Part shown: piece after piece, positions 1 through 6,675 of the stretch | How positions within the stretch are numbered: position 1 is the stretch's first letter | Layout: every line of letters starts with the position of its first letter | Assembly (NCBI RefSeq): GCF_014287675.1 | Contig: NZ_JACOPQ010000024.1 | Coordinates: forward strand, 1 to 10,396 | Reading direction: 5' to 3' | DNA from: Lawsonibacter faecis | Lineage (GTDB): Bacteria > Bacillota > Clostridia > Oscillospirales > Oscillospiraceae | Length of the DNA: 10,396 bases | Program-made: the position numbers and the translations under genes | Notes under the pieces: generated by a model | What the model was told of the DNA's origin: nothing | Databases searched by the model: none | The model's input: the letters and a program-made list of their open reading frames with translations, nothing else

Positions 1-119
1 AGGACCATCGCCCCGCCCTCCTTGCAGAAGTCGTTGAGCATATCCACTATGACCAGCGCCGCGTCCTTTACCTCAAAGTTCTTGCCGTCGTCCACAAAAT
101 GTTCTGCAAAGCCTTTCAT
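1..119 (-). CDS. Isochorismatase-family cysteine hydrolase, N-terminal fragment
   Basis: Only the first 39 or so codons lie in the window; the gene runs off the left edge. The visible N-terminus carries the hallmark first strand of the isochorismatase/nicotinamidase cysteine hydrolase fold, VIVDMLNDF at residues 23-31, followed by a GG pair at 35-36. By analogy with nicotinamidases, Asp26 would be the Asp of the Asp-Lys-Cys catalytic triad; the Lys and Cys are outside the window. The start is an ATG preceded by AAAGGA about 12 nt upstream. It lies 36 nt downstream of the NCS1 permease on the same strand, so the two are probably cotranscribed, which suggests an amidase acting on the imported compound (for example an N-carbamoyl, ureide or nicotinamide-like amide). 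The exact substrate cannot be told from this fragment. Confidence 0.77.
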   Translation of the reverse strand, partial: MKGFAEHFVDDGKNFEVKDAALVIVDMLNDFCKEGGAMV

Positions 120-155
120 AGTAACGTCCAATCCTTTCTTGACAGGTGCGGTTTT

Positions 156-1442
156 TTAAGCCTTCTTCTTCGCGCCGCTGCCCATCACCATGCCCAGAAC
201 GGCCTTCACGACAAACGCCACGATGATGCAGTTGATAACAGACATGCCGAAGGGGATCTTGGAGGCCAGGAAGCCCACGATCCAGGCGATGAAGCCGGCG
301 ATATTGATGGTGGGCAGCTCCACGTTTTCGGTCTCGGGGTAGTCCCGCTTATAGGTCACCAGGAAGTCGGCCAGGAAGATACCGGCGAGAGGCGGCACGG
401 TGGAGGAGAGGAAGTCGATATAGGTGCCGAAGTAGTTATAGAAGCCCACCAGCGCGAAGATAATGCCGATCACGCCGAAGCCGATGACCAGCCAGGTGCG
501 CTTGACCTTGGGCACCACGCTGTTGAGGGACATGGAGCCGGAGTATACGCAGCCCTGGGCCGTGGACCAGATGTTAAGCACCAGCACCAGGAACGCGGGG
601 GCCAGCAGACCCTGCATGGAGAGCATGATGGCCACGTCGGGGGTGCCGGTGACCACGGAGCCGATGGCGCCGGAGAGAAGCATGAAGGTGTTGCCCAGCA
701 TCATGGTGATGATCATGACGATGACGGCTGTCTTGGCGTTCTTGGCGAAGCGCATGATGTCGGGGGTAAACATCACCGCGCCCACCGCGTAGGAGCCCAC
801 GCCCCAGGCCACTGCCTGGCCGAAGTCCACGGGGTTCTCCTGGGGAATCGCCATCATGCCGGAGACGCCGCCCGCGCTGTGCACGGCCAGGCCCATGGAG
901 ATGGCGCCGAAGATGATGATGAGGGGCACGGCCAGATTGCTCAGGTAGGTCATCCACTTCATGCCGCGCATGGCGGTGAGGGTCATGCCGACGCCGCCCA
1001 GGATGGCGATGGGCACGATGGGGATAATGGGGAACAGGGTGTTGGTCGACTGGCCGATGAGGTACGCGTCGATGGAGAACCAGCCGATGGTGGTGACCAC
1101 CACGATGGCCACGGGCACATAGGTGCCCGCCTTGCCGAAGGAGAACTTGCTCAGCAGGCCCAGGCTCAGGCCGCTCTTGGAGGCAATCACGCCCATGGCG
1201 CAGGCCAGGACCGCCAGAATCGCGCTGCTGAGGAGAGTGGCGAGTACGGTGTCCTTAAAGTTGAGCCCCGCGCCGATGTTGCCGCCCGCCTGCATGGAGG
1301 TGACTACGAACACGTAGCCCAGGGAGACCGTCAGCAGGTTTAAAAAACCCTTGCGCGCGGTCATAGGGACTCGCTGGTTGCTGAATTCGTCGCTGCTTTG
1401 GACCTCGGGGGCCGCATTTGTCTCTGACTTTTTCACATACAC
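156..1442 (-). CDS. NCS1-family permease, cytosine permease (CodB)-like
   Basis: This is a 428-residue integral membrane protein of the nucleobase:cation symporter-1 family, likely importing a nucleobase or related cyclic amide with a cation. Length and motif order follow E. coli CodB: VPMTARKG at residues 25-32 before the first membrane segment, SKFSFG near 98-103, RFAKNAKTAV at 231-240, LNIWSTAQ at 289-296 and STVPPLAGIFLADF at 347-360. About 12 hydrophobic segments are visible and the C-terminus ends in a lysine-rich tail. The start taken here is GTG at 1442 with AAAGGG only 4 nt upstream; a second in-frame GTG at 1436 (10 nt spacing) is equally possible, while the ATG at 1440 is out of frame and immediately meets a stop. 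The cysteine hydrolase follows 36 nt downstream. Cytosine itself is not assured, since no cytosine deaminase is next to it. Confidence 0.88.
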   Translation of the reverse strand: MYVKKSETNAAPEVQSSDEFSNQRVPMTARKGFLNLLTVSLGYVFVVTSMQAGGNIGAGLNFKDTVLATLLSSAILAVLACAMGVIASKSGLSLGLLSKFSFGKAGTYVPVAIVVVTTIGWFSIDAYLIGQSTNTLFPIIPIVPIAILGGVGMTLTAMRGMKWMTYLSNLAVPLIIIFGAISMGLAVHSAGGVSGMMAIPQENPVDFGQAVAWGVGSYAVGAVMFTPDIMRFAKNAKTAVIVMIITMMLGNTFMLLSGAIGSVVTGTPDVAIMLSMQGLLAPAFLVLVLNIWSTAQGCVYSGSMSLNSVVPKVKRTWLVIGFGVIGIIFALVGFYNYFGTYIDFLSSTVPPLAGIFLADFLVTYKRDYPETENVELPTINIAGFIAWIVGFLASKIPFGMSVINCIIVAFVVKAVLGMVMGSGAKKKA

Positions 1443-1486
1443 ACATCCCTTTCGCTGTCAATTCAGGGGCTGTCCCGCGCCCCGCC

Positions 1487-1513
1487 CCGGCGCTGTCACA
1501 CACACAGCGCCGG
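1487..1513 (-). other. Strong hairpin in the permease mRNA leader
   Basis: A perfect 10-bp stem (1487-1496 with 1504-1513) closes a 7-nt CA-repeat loop inside the predicted 5' leader of the permease transcript. No T-tract follows on either strand, so it is not an intrinsic terminator. It sits about 35 nt upstream of the ribosome site. A second possible stem (GGGGC with GCCCC, 1466-1483) lies between it and the start. I do not recognise a known riboswitch here. Confidence 0.45.
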
Positions 1514-1577
1514 CATCCCAGACGGGTGAGCATCCTCTGCCGGACCCTCGCCGCGGCGGTTTCCCCTGTTCGCACCA

Positions 1578-1608
1578 AGCATAAACCCTCCCCTTAGGGG
1601 AATGTCAA
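1578..1608 (-). promoter_or_regulatory. MerR-type promoter/operator of the permease operon
   Basis: Reading leftward there is a -35 TTGACA (1603-1608), a 19-bp spacer and a -10 TATGCT (1578-1583). The spacer contains a perfect dyad, TCCCC-TTA-GGGGA (1589-1601). A 19-bp spacer occupied by a dyad is the known architecture of promoters activated by MerR-family regulators, which untwist the DNA to bring the -35 and -10 into register. The dyad centre (1595) is 2 nt off the spacer centre (1593). Transcription would start near 1571, giving a leader of about 130 nt before the permease. No MerR gene lies in the window. Confidence 0.7.
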
Positions 1609-1665
1609 GAAGTTTTTGTGCATTTTACTTCGTTTTTTTCATCCAATTGCATCCATTCTTGTTAT

Positions 1666-1704
1666 ATGCGAATACCCGCCGCCGCCGTTTTTTCCTATTC
1701 GCAT
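1666..1704. repeat. Inverted repeat ATGCGAATA-N21-TATTCGCAT
   Basis: A perfect 9-bp inverted repeat (1666-1674 and 1696-1704) with a GC-rich then T-rich 21-nt spacer lies in the 358-nt gap between the CobW-family gene and the permease operon. It is about 58 nt upstream of the permease -35 box in the direction of transcription. It may be a binding site for a second regulator or a simple stem-loop. Apart from this repeat, the promoter, the leader hairpin and the terminator at 1751-1783, I see no gene in the gap. Confidence 0.4.
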
Positions 1705-1750
1705 GGGAAAATCCCTGCCATTTGTCGCTTTTTTAACGATTTTTGCGATC

Positions 1751-1783
1751 AAAAAGACGGCAGCCTTTCGCTGCCGTCCTTTT
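1751..1783 (-). terminator. Rho-independent terminator of the methyltransferase/GTPase operon
   Basis: A perfect 9-bp stem (1756-1764 with 1770-1778) with a 5-nt loop is followed on the minus strand by TTTTT (1755-1751). It begins about 22 nt after the stop codon of the CobW-family gene. The other strand also has a short T run, so it may work weakly in both directions. Confidence 0.85.
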
Positions 1784-1800
1784 GTCCGCATCGCCGCGGG

Positions 1801-2766
1801 CTATGCGGGAAGCGACGAGAACAGCGCGTCCATACGGACGCGAAGCTCCGCTGTGGGGCTTCCCCTCATGATAAAATACAAAATGCCGTACCCGGTCTCC
1901 GCTTCTTCCACCATGCAGTCGCAGACCGTGCAGTTGACCGCGAAATAGCCCCCGCCAGCCGCCCGGACCGTCCCCTTGATGCGCAGGATGTCCCGCGCGG
2001 CCCCGCCCTCCAGGAAGCGGGTCAGGAACCACTCCAGCTGCGCTCTTGTAAAAGTGACGTCGGGCTTGCAGGACGGGCAGTGGAACAGCGCCGCATGATT
2101 CAGCTTTTTCAGCGCGACGGGCCGCAGAACGGCCCGCTGCTCCAGCAGGGTCCCAAAGTCGTTTTGCCGCATCAGGTGGGCTGGCGTCTCCATAATTTGC
2201 AGCGCCCCGTCCTCCGCCAGCGCGCGGAGAAACTCGCCGCACACCGCCAGCTCCGGGAGCTCCGGCAGGTCGCACTTGCTGTAAATCACGCTGCTGGATC
2301 CGGCAAGCTGGCTCTGGAGCACGCAAAGCTCCTCCTCCTGCAGGCGGCACAGACAGCGTGGGTCCACAATCGTCGCGCAGAAACCCCTCTCCGCCCCGCT
2401 GCGGGCGCGGACCAGCTCCATGATCTCGAAAAAGGACGTGGCGTCGAAAATGCCTGACGGCTCCACGATGATGCGATCATACCGCCCAGCCAGCTTTAAG
2501 AGAAGCACGGTAAAATTGGGGAGCATGGAGCAGCAGATGCATCCGCCCGACAGCTCGTGTATGTCGGCATAGGACGCTTTCAGCGCCGCCGCATCAACCC
2601 CCACCGCGCCGAATTCATTCTCCACCACCGCGAAGGAGATCCCCTCTTCCCGCAGCCAGGCGCAGTATTTCTGAATAAAGGTGGTCTTTCCGGCGCCCAG
2701 GAAGCCGGAGATCAGGTCAACGTGCGTCCGGCAGGCCGTTCTTGCGTCCGCCGGCTCAGTGCTCAT
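1801..2766 (-). CDS. COG0523 (CobW-family) GTPase, putative metallochaperone
   Basis: This 321-residue G3E P-loop GTPase is likely to handle metal transfer in the cytoplasm. Visible motifs in order: Walker A GFLGAGKTT (21-29), ENEFG (49-53), the family's metal-binding GCICC (Cys76, Cys78, Cys79), the Walker B-like VEPSG (101-105), the guanine-specificity motif SKCD (163-166) and a C-terminal domain with the RxKG signature RIKG (262-265). It also has extra cysteine clusters, HCPSC (229-233) and CTVCDC (279-284), which could form a second metal site. The start is the ATG at 2766, overlapping the end of the UroD-family gene by 11 nt; the frame stays open further upstream, but that part is antiparallel shadow inside the neighbour and shows no family motif. 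Translational coupling suggests it serves the methyltransferase, possibly delivering its zinc or tending its cobalt cofactor; this is inference. Confidence 0.88.
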   Translation of the reverse strand: MSTEPADARTACRTHVDLISGFLGAGKTTFIQKYCAWLREEGISFAVVENEFGAVGVDAAALKASYADIHELSGGCICCSMLPNFTVLLLKLAGRYDRIIVEPSGIFDATSFFEIMELVRARSGAERGFCATIVDPRCLCRLQEEELCVLQSQLAGSSSVIYSKCDLPELPELAVCGEFLRALAEDGALQIMETPAHLMRQNDFGTLLEQRAVLRPVALKKLNHAALFHCPSCKPDVTFTRAQLEWFLTRFLEGGAARDILRIKGTVRAAGGGYFAVNCTVCDCMVEEAETGYGILYFIMRGSPTAELRVRMDALFSSLPA

Positions 2767-3799
2767 ACTTGCCGTAAGTCCGCGCCTCCTCCACCATCGC
2801 CTTCGCCATCCGGAAGTCCAGGGCGGCCGGGTATTCGCAGCCGCTGGCCAGGACGAAGCCGCCGTCCTTCTTATAGGCGTCAATCTGCTCCCGGCAGACC
2901 CGCCGCACGTCCTCCTCGGAGGCGGCGTAGATGAAGCCCGGCTCCACATGGCCCATAATGGTAATGTCCTTGCCGTACTTCTCCTTCAGCTCGTCCATGG
3001 TCTCACAGTCCGGGGGGAGGTGCTGCAGGGAGATGAGCACGGGGTGCATCCGCTCAATCTGCTCCTTAATATAGATCCCGTTGCCGCAGTTGTGGAGCAT
3101 CACCATCCCGCCGTGCGCCCGGACGGCATTGCAGATGTCCACCATGTAGACGCCCTCAAATTCATCCCACATCTCGGGGCTCATGATGGAGCGGGAGGCG
3201 AAGAGGGTATCGTACATCACCGCGTGGCAGCCGGCGTCCAGCAGGGCGATTGAGAGCTCCTTTACTGTCTCGGCAATGTTCTTCAGCGCGCCCTTCAGCT
3301 TCTCGGGGCACACCAGCAGGTCGATGTACAGGTTGTCCTGGCCGCGCATCATGCTCAGGATGCCCAGCGGGCCGAACACAAAGCCGACGATGGGCATCTC
3401 CTGGCCCTTGGCCTCGTAGAGCAGGCGGGCCAGCTCGATGTGCTCGCTCATGCGGGGGGTCTCCCGGGGATTCAGCACGCCGATTATATCATAGTCGTCC
3501 TCGCCCTGAATCAGGCAGTTCTGGTAGTTGGGGTGGGCGGCCGCGTCCTCGCTGTACTCCAGTTCCTGGCCCCAGTCCGCCGCCTCCACGGAGAGGTCCA
3601 CCAGGGTGCTGATACAGTCGCAGCCCACCTCCTCGGTGGTCTTGATAATGGCCTCGGCGCATTTTTTGACGTCCTTGGACCACTCCTCGTAGGAGATGCC
3701 CAGGGCCTTCCTCGATACGCTGTTGATCAGCGGATACACCGGTACGTGGTCAGGCTCCTTGTGCTGCAGGGCCAGGGTAACGCGCTCCATGGAATTCAT
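2756..3799 (-). CDS. UroD/MtaA-type methyltransferase family protein
   Basis: This 347-residue protein belongs to the uroporphyrinogen decarboxylase superfamily, in the branch of cobamide-dependent methyltransferases (MtaA, MtbA, CmuA C-terminal domain). These are cytoplasmic zinc enzymes that move a methyl group between a corrinoid protein and a thiol or other acceptor. The typical start is present (MERVTLALQHKEPDHVP, residues 4-20), and the zinc ligand pattern His236-x-Cys238 and Cys321 is intact in LHNCGN and ASGCEYP, close to the spacing in MtaA. True UroD haem enzymes lack this site, so haem synthesis is unlikely. The ATG at 3799 has an ideal AGGAGG 7 nt upstream (3807-3812); Met4 is an alternative. 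It is first in an operon with the GTPase. No corrinoid protein, substrate methyltransferase or reductive activase is adjacent, so the methyl donor is unknown. Confidence 0.85.
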   Translation of the reverse strand: MNSMERVTLALQHKEPDHVPVYPLINSVSRKALGISYEEWSKDVKKCAEAIIKTTEEVGCDCISTLVDLSVEAADWGQELEYSEDAAAHPNYQNCLIQGEDDYDIIGVLNPRETPRMSEHIELARLLYEAKGQEMPIVGFVFGPLGILSMMRGQDNLYIDLLVCPEKLKGALKNIAETVKELSIALLDAGCHAVMYDTLFASRSIMSPEMWDEFEGVYMVDICNAVRAHGGMVMLHNCGNGIYIKEQIERMHPVLISLQHLPPDCETMDELKEKYGKDITIMGHVEPGFIYAASEEDVRRVCREQIDAYKKDGGFVLASGCEYPAALDFRMAKAMVEEARTYGKYEH

Positions 3800-4015
3800 A
3801 CGTCTTCCTCCTGAAATAAGTTTGGGTATAAATACATTTATTTTACTGATTGGAGAATTAATTTCTTTTTAGCAGAAGTTTTCCTTTTATTTGACAGGCT
3901 TATCTTACAACATTTTTAATATAGTTCCCATGTAATTTCCCGCTCATTTTGGTAGTTTTATTCTTTCTTTTCTCTGATTGCTGCCTCGGACGGCCCCACA
4001 CCCTCCGACGGTGCA
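3800..4015. other. AT-rich intergenic region upstream of the methyltransferase gene
   Basis: This region must hold the promoter for the leftward methyltransferase operon, but I find no convincing -35/-10 pair on that strand; TAAAAT-like boxes occur without a good -35. The only assured element is AGGAGG at 3807-3812. On the plus strand TTGACA (3891-3896) and TTTAAT (3915-3920) are 18 bp apart and point toward the hairpin at 4016-4055, so a short plus-strand transcript is conceivable. No open reading frame with a ribosome site is seen. Confidence 0.4.
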
Positions 4016-4055
4016 AAAAGCCGGGCAGGCGGATGATTCCGCCTGCCCGGCTTTT
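4016..4055 (-). terminator. Terminator of the ABC transporter operon, possibly bidirectional
   Basis: An 18-bp perfect stem (4016-4033 with 4038-4055) has a 4-nt TGAT loop. On the minus strand the arm ends in CTTTTT, about 38 nt after the ATPase stop codon. On the plus strand it ends in CTTTTA, so it could also stop transcripts from the other side. Confidence 0.9.
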
Positions 4056-4092
4056 ACAGGTATTCTGATTGCGGCTGCCCGAAGCCTCCGGC

Positions 4093-4857
4093 TTACAGCG
4101 TGAACATCAACCGCTGAATCTGCTCCCGCAGGGCCTGAAACCCAGGCTCCCCCAGCAGCTCCCCGCGCCTCTCCATGGGGAAGGGCACGGTCAGCTCCTC
4201 CCGGATACGACCGGGCCGGCGTTCAAAGATGACGACGCGGTGGGAGATGCGGATGGCCTCCTCCACGTCGTGGGTGACGAAGAGGATGGTCTGCCCCCGT
4301 TTTTTCCAGAGCTTCAGAAGCAGACTCTGCATCAGGTAGCGCAGCTGCGCGTCCAGGGCGGCGAAGGGCTCGTCCATCAGCAGAAGCCGGGGGTGGAGGA
4401 CGAAGGCCCGGGCCAGCGCCACCCGCTGCTGCATCCCGCCGGAAAGCTCGTGGGGGTAGCTGTCCTCAAAGCCGTCCAGCCCCACCAGCCGCAGCATCTC
4501 GCCGGCCTCCTCCCGCCGCCGGGCAGGGGGTACTCTGCTGCGCTTCAGCCCGAAGGTCACGTTTTCCCGGGCGGTCAGCCACTCGAAGAGGGCCGGGGTC
4601 TGGAACACGACGCACCGCTGGGCTGAGGGCCCGGTAATCCTCTCCCCGTCCAGCCGGACCTCGCCGGATACCGGCGCGTCGAATCCGGCGATGATGTTTA
4701 GAAGCGAGCTCTTCCCGCTGCCGCTGGGGCCCAGGAGGGAGACGATCTCCCCCGGTCGGATTGTGAGGCAGATGTTGTCCAGGGCCTCCGTGTGGGTGCC
4801 GTTCTCGTTGCGGAAGGTCTGGCAGACCTCACTGACGCTCAGCCCCTGCTCGCTCAT
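4093..4857 (-). CDS. ABC transporter ATPase, nitrate/sulfonate/taurine type (SsuB/TauB-like)
   Basis: This 254-residue ATPase energises import by the adjacent permease and lipoprotein. All nucleotide-binding motifs are intact: Walker A GPSGSGKSS (43-51), Q-loop Gln86 in VVFQTPALFEWLT, signature LSGGMQQR (138-145), Walker B LLLMDEP (158-164), D-loop ALDA (167-170) and switch His196 in VTHDVEEA. The Q-loop context and length match the SsuB/TauB/NrtD subfamily. The start is ATG at 4857, which overlaps the permease stop by 4 nt (ATGA), so translation is coupled; the frame is open well upstream but that part is shadow within the permease gene. It is the last gene of the operon, and a strong terminator follows. 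The substrate cannot be read from this subunit. Confidence 0.93.
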   Translation of the reverse strand: MSEQGLSVSEVCQTFRNENGTHTEALDNICLTIRPGEIVSLLGPSGSGKSSLLNIIAGFDAPVSGEVRLDGERITGPSAQRCVVFQTPALFEWLTARENVTFGLKRSRVPPARRREEAGEMLRLVGLDGFEDSYPHELSGGMQQRVALARAFVLHPRLLLMDEPFAALDAQLRYLMQSLLLKLWKKRGQTILFVTHDVEEAIRISHRVVIFERRPGRIREELTVPFPMERRGELLGEPGFQALREQIQRLMFTL

Positions 4858-5654
4858 GGCACATCCCTCCCCCTGCGCATCTGGGGACAAACCGCCCGGC
4901 AGGCCGCCAGCAGCAGCCAGTCGGTCAGCTTGCCCACACAGGCGATCACAATCATGGTCGCCAGGACGATATCCACATGGCCCAGCATCCGTCCGTCGGT
5001 CATGACAGCTCCCAGGCCCTCGGTCACGCCGGTGACCTCGCCCAGTACCAGATAGGCCCAGGCCACCCCCAACCCCAGGCGCAGCCCCACCGCCACATCG
5101 GGGAAGGCGGCGGGCAGGACCACCGTACGGAAGAGGGTGAAGCCCTTGGCGCCCAGCATCTGCCCGGCCCGCAGCGTCACCTCCGGCACCTGGGATGTGC
5201 CGTGGACGGTGTTGAGATAGATGGGAAAGAAGGAGGCCAGGGCAATTAAAAACAGGGTGTTCCCCTCGCCGATGCCAAACCAAACGATGGCCACCGGCAG
5301 CCAGCCGATGCCGGGGATGGTGCGGACCAGGTGGATCAGCGGGTCCACCAGCCGCCGGGCCAGTGGGATGCGGCCGCTGAGAAAGCCCAGGGCCAGGCCG
5401 CAGGCCGCGGCCAGCGCGAATCCGCCGGCCACCCGCCGCAGGCTGTGGAACAGATGGCCCCAGAGGGTGCCGGAATAGGGCGTAATCCCCAACCGGCCGG
5501 TGGCGAAGTCGGCCAGCACATACAGCAGCTTTTGTGGGGAGGGCAGCTTATACTCCGGCATCCCGCCCCAGGCGGTCACGGCGAACCAGAGCAGCAGCAC
5601 CAGCGCGGGGAGTATCAGCCCAACGGTGTCGAAACGGATGCGGCGGCGTTTCAA
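4854..5654 (-). CDS. ABC transporter permease, SsuC/TauC-like
   Basis: This 266-residue inner-membrane protein forms the channel of the importer, probably as a homodimer. It has a positively charged N-terminus (KRRR), about six hydrophobic segments starting at residue 11, and a clear EAA loop at 162-183 (AGQMLGAKGFTLFRTVVLP), which docks the ATPase; LPSPQKLL near residue 37 is also typical of the SsuC/TauC group. The start is TTG at 5654, overlapping the TGA of the lipoprotein gene (TTGA), with AAAGAGG about 8 nt upstream; no ATG fits until Met32, which would cut off the first membrane segment. The rare start and overlap suggest expression tied to the upstream gene. Confidence 0.92.
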   Translation of the reverse strand: MKRRRIRFDTVGLILPALVLLLWFAVTAWGGMPEYKLPSPQKLLYVLADFATGRLGITPYSGTLWGHLFHSLRRVAGGFALAAACGLALGFLSGRIPLARRLVDPLIHLVRTIPGIGWLPVAIVWFGIGEGNTLFLIALASFFPIYLNTVHGTSQVPEVTLRAGQMLGAKGFTLFRTVVLPAAFPDVAVGLRLGLGVAWAYLVLGEVTGVTEGLGAVMTDGRMLGHVDIVLATMIVIACVGKLTDWLLLAACRAVCPQMRRGRDVP

Positions 5655-6640
5655 TCCCGGGCCTCTTTCGCCTGCTCCAGAAAGGAGAGGTCAAACATGG
5701 CGTCGATATCCGGAATGGAGTCGATCATGCCCAGCTCCAGCATCTGCTGGGCCAGATTCTTGGTGTTTTGGATATACTGCTCGTCAATGTCCCAGCAAAG
5801 CTCAATATTCTCCGCGGAGACCTCCAGAAGAGCCTTGTCCGTGCCGAAGGAGGCCGCCTTGTCCAGCCACGCGTCCCGGTCGCTGTTCATCCGCTCGGTG
5901 GCCTGGATGTGGGCGTTTACCAGGCTCTGGACCAGCTCGGGGCGGTTCTTGATGGTGTCCTCGGTGACGATCATCCCGGCGTTGATGGCGCCGATGCTGT
6001 CGTCAAAATAGGGGTAGCTCAGGATGCGGCCATACCCGTCCCGGACGGCCTGGGAGGGGTATGGCTCACCGCTGAGGAAGGCGTCGATGGTGCCGTCGGA
6101 CAGAGCCTGGCCCATGTCGAAGAAATCTATGCGCACCAGGGTCACGTCCTCGTCCGGGTCCAGCCCGGCCCGCTTCAGCACGTCCAGCAGCAGAACGTGG
6201 TGCATGGTGCCGGGGACATAGGCGATGGTCTTCCCCTTCAGGTCGGCCTCGGTCTCAATATCGGAGTCCTCTCCCACCACCAGGGCGGAGCACTTGTTGC
6301 ACAGACTGACCACCACCTTGATGGGCTCCCCCTTGGAGGCGGCGGTGATGGCGGTGGGGATGGTGGTGCCGGTCATATCCAGGCTGCCCGCCAGGAGGGC
6401 GGTCTTCTGGTCGCCGGGGTTGGTAAAGGGCTTCACGTCGATGGCCGCATCGCCGCCCAGGGCCTCCTGATAAAAGTATGGGGTCAGTGTCTGGGCCGTC
6501 TTCCAGGTACCCACGGCGGCCTGCACCGGTGCGGGGGACGCGCCGTCCTCCGGCTGCACGGCAGTGCCGCAGCCCGCGCACAGCCCGGTCAGCAGCACCC
6601 CCGCCAGCAGCAGGGTAATTCCTGTTTTCCGAATGTTCAT
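5651..6640 (-). CDS. ABC transporter substrate-binding lipoprotein, NMT1/SsuA-like
   Basis: This 329-residue extracellular protein captures the substrate for the importer. Residues 1-23 form a lipoprotein signal (NIRK charge, hydrophobic stretch) ending at Cys24 in LCAGCG. The mature part follows the NMT1/THI5-like fold of the SsuA/TauA/ThiY group: PGDQKTALLAGSLDM (75-89), LKGKTIAYVPGT (134-145) with a His pair at 147-148 in a region that often contacts ligand, and the DAFLSGEPYPSQAV segment (186-199). A CxxC pair (Cys114, Cys117, in CNKC) is unusual for this family and may be a disulfide or metal site. The ATG at 6640 has AAGGAGG about 8 nt upstream. It lies 35 nt downstream of the radical SAM gene. 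The family includes binders of sulfonates, pyrimidines, riboflavin and nitrate, so substrate is open. Confidence 0.9.
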   Translation of the reverse strand: MNIRKTGITLLLAGVLLTGLCAGCGTAVQPEDGASPAPVQAAVGTWKTAQTLTPYFYQEALGGDAAIDVKPFTNPGDQKTALLAGSLDMTGTTIPTAITAASKGEPIKVVVSLCNKCSALVVGEDSDIETEADLKGKTIAYVPGTMHHVLLLDVLKRAGLDPDEDVTLVRIDFFDMGQALSDGTIDAFLSGEPYPSQAVRDGYGRILSYPYFDDSIGAINAGMIVTEDTIKNRPELVQSLVNAHIQATERMNSDRDAWLDKAASFGTDKALLEVSAENIELCWDIDEQYIQNTKNLAQQMLELGMIDSIPDIDAMFDLSFLEQAKEARD

Positions 6641-6675
6641 CTCTTGCTCCTCCTTGAAATGATATCAGCATCCGC

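Noticed and set aside
99..1343. Long plus-strand open frame (414 codons) opposite the NCS1 permease
   Set aside because: Its translation is rich in His, Gly and Asp with no family pattern and no ribosome site; it is the GC-driven antisense shadow of a clearly recognised permease.
1443..1620. Purine or other known riboswitch in the permease leader
   Set aside because: The conserved core sequences of purine, guanidine or similar riboswitches are not visible; only simple hairpins are.
2767..2949. N-terminal extension of the CobW-family GTPase
   Set aside because: It reads the methyltransferase gene in another frame and precedes the normal start of the GTPase domain.
2756..3799. Haem-pathway uroporphyrinogen decarboxylase (HemE)
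   Set aside because: The H-x-C...C zinc site and absence of haem genes point to the methyltransferase branch instead.
4858..5283. N-terminal extension of the ABC ATPase
   Set aside because: This part is an out-of-frame reading of the permease gene; the ATPase family starts at the ATGA overlap at 4857.
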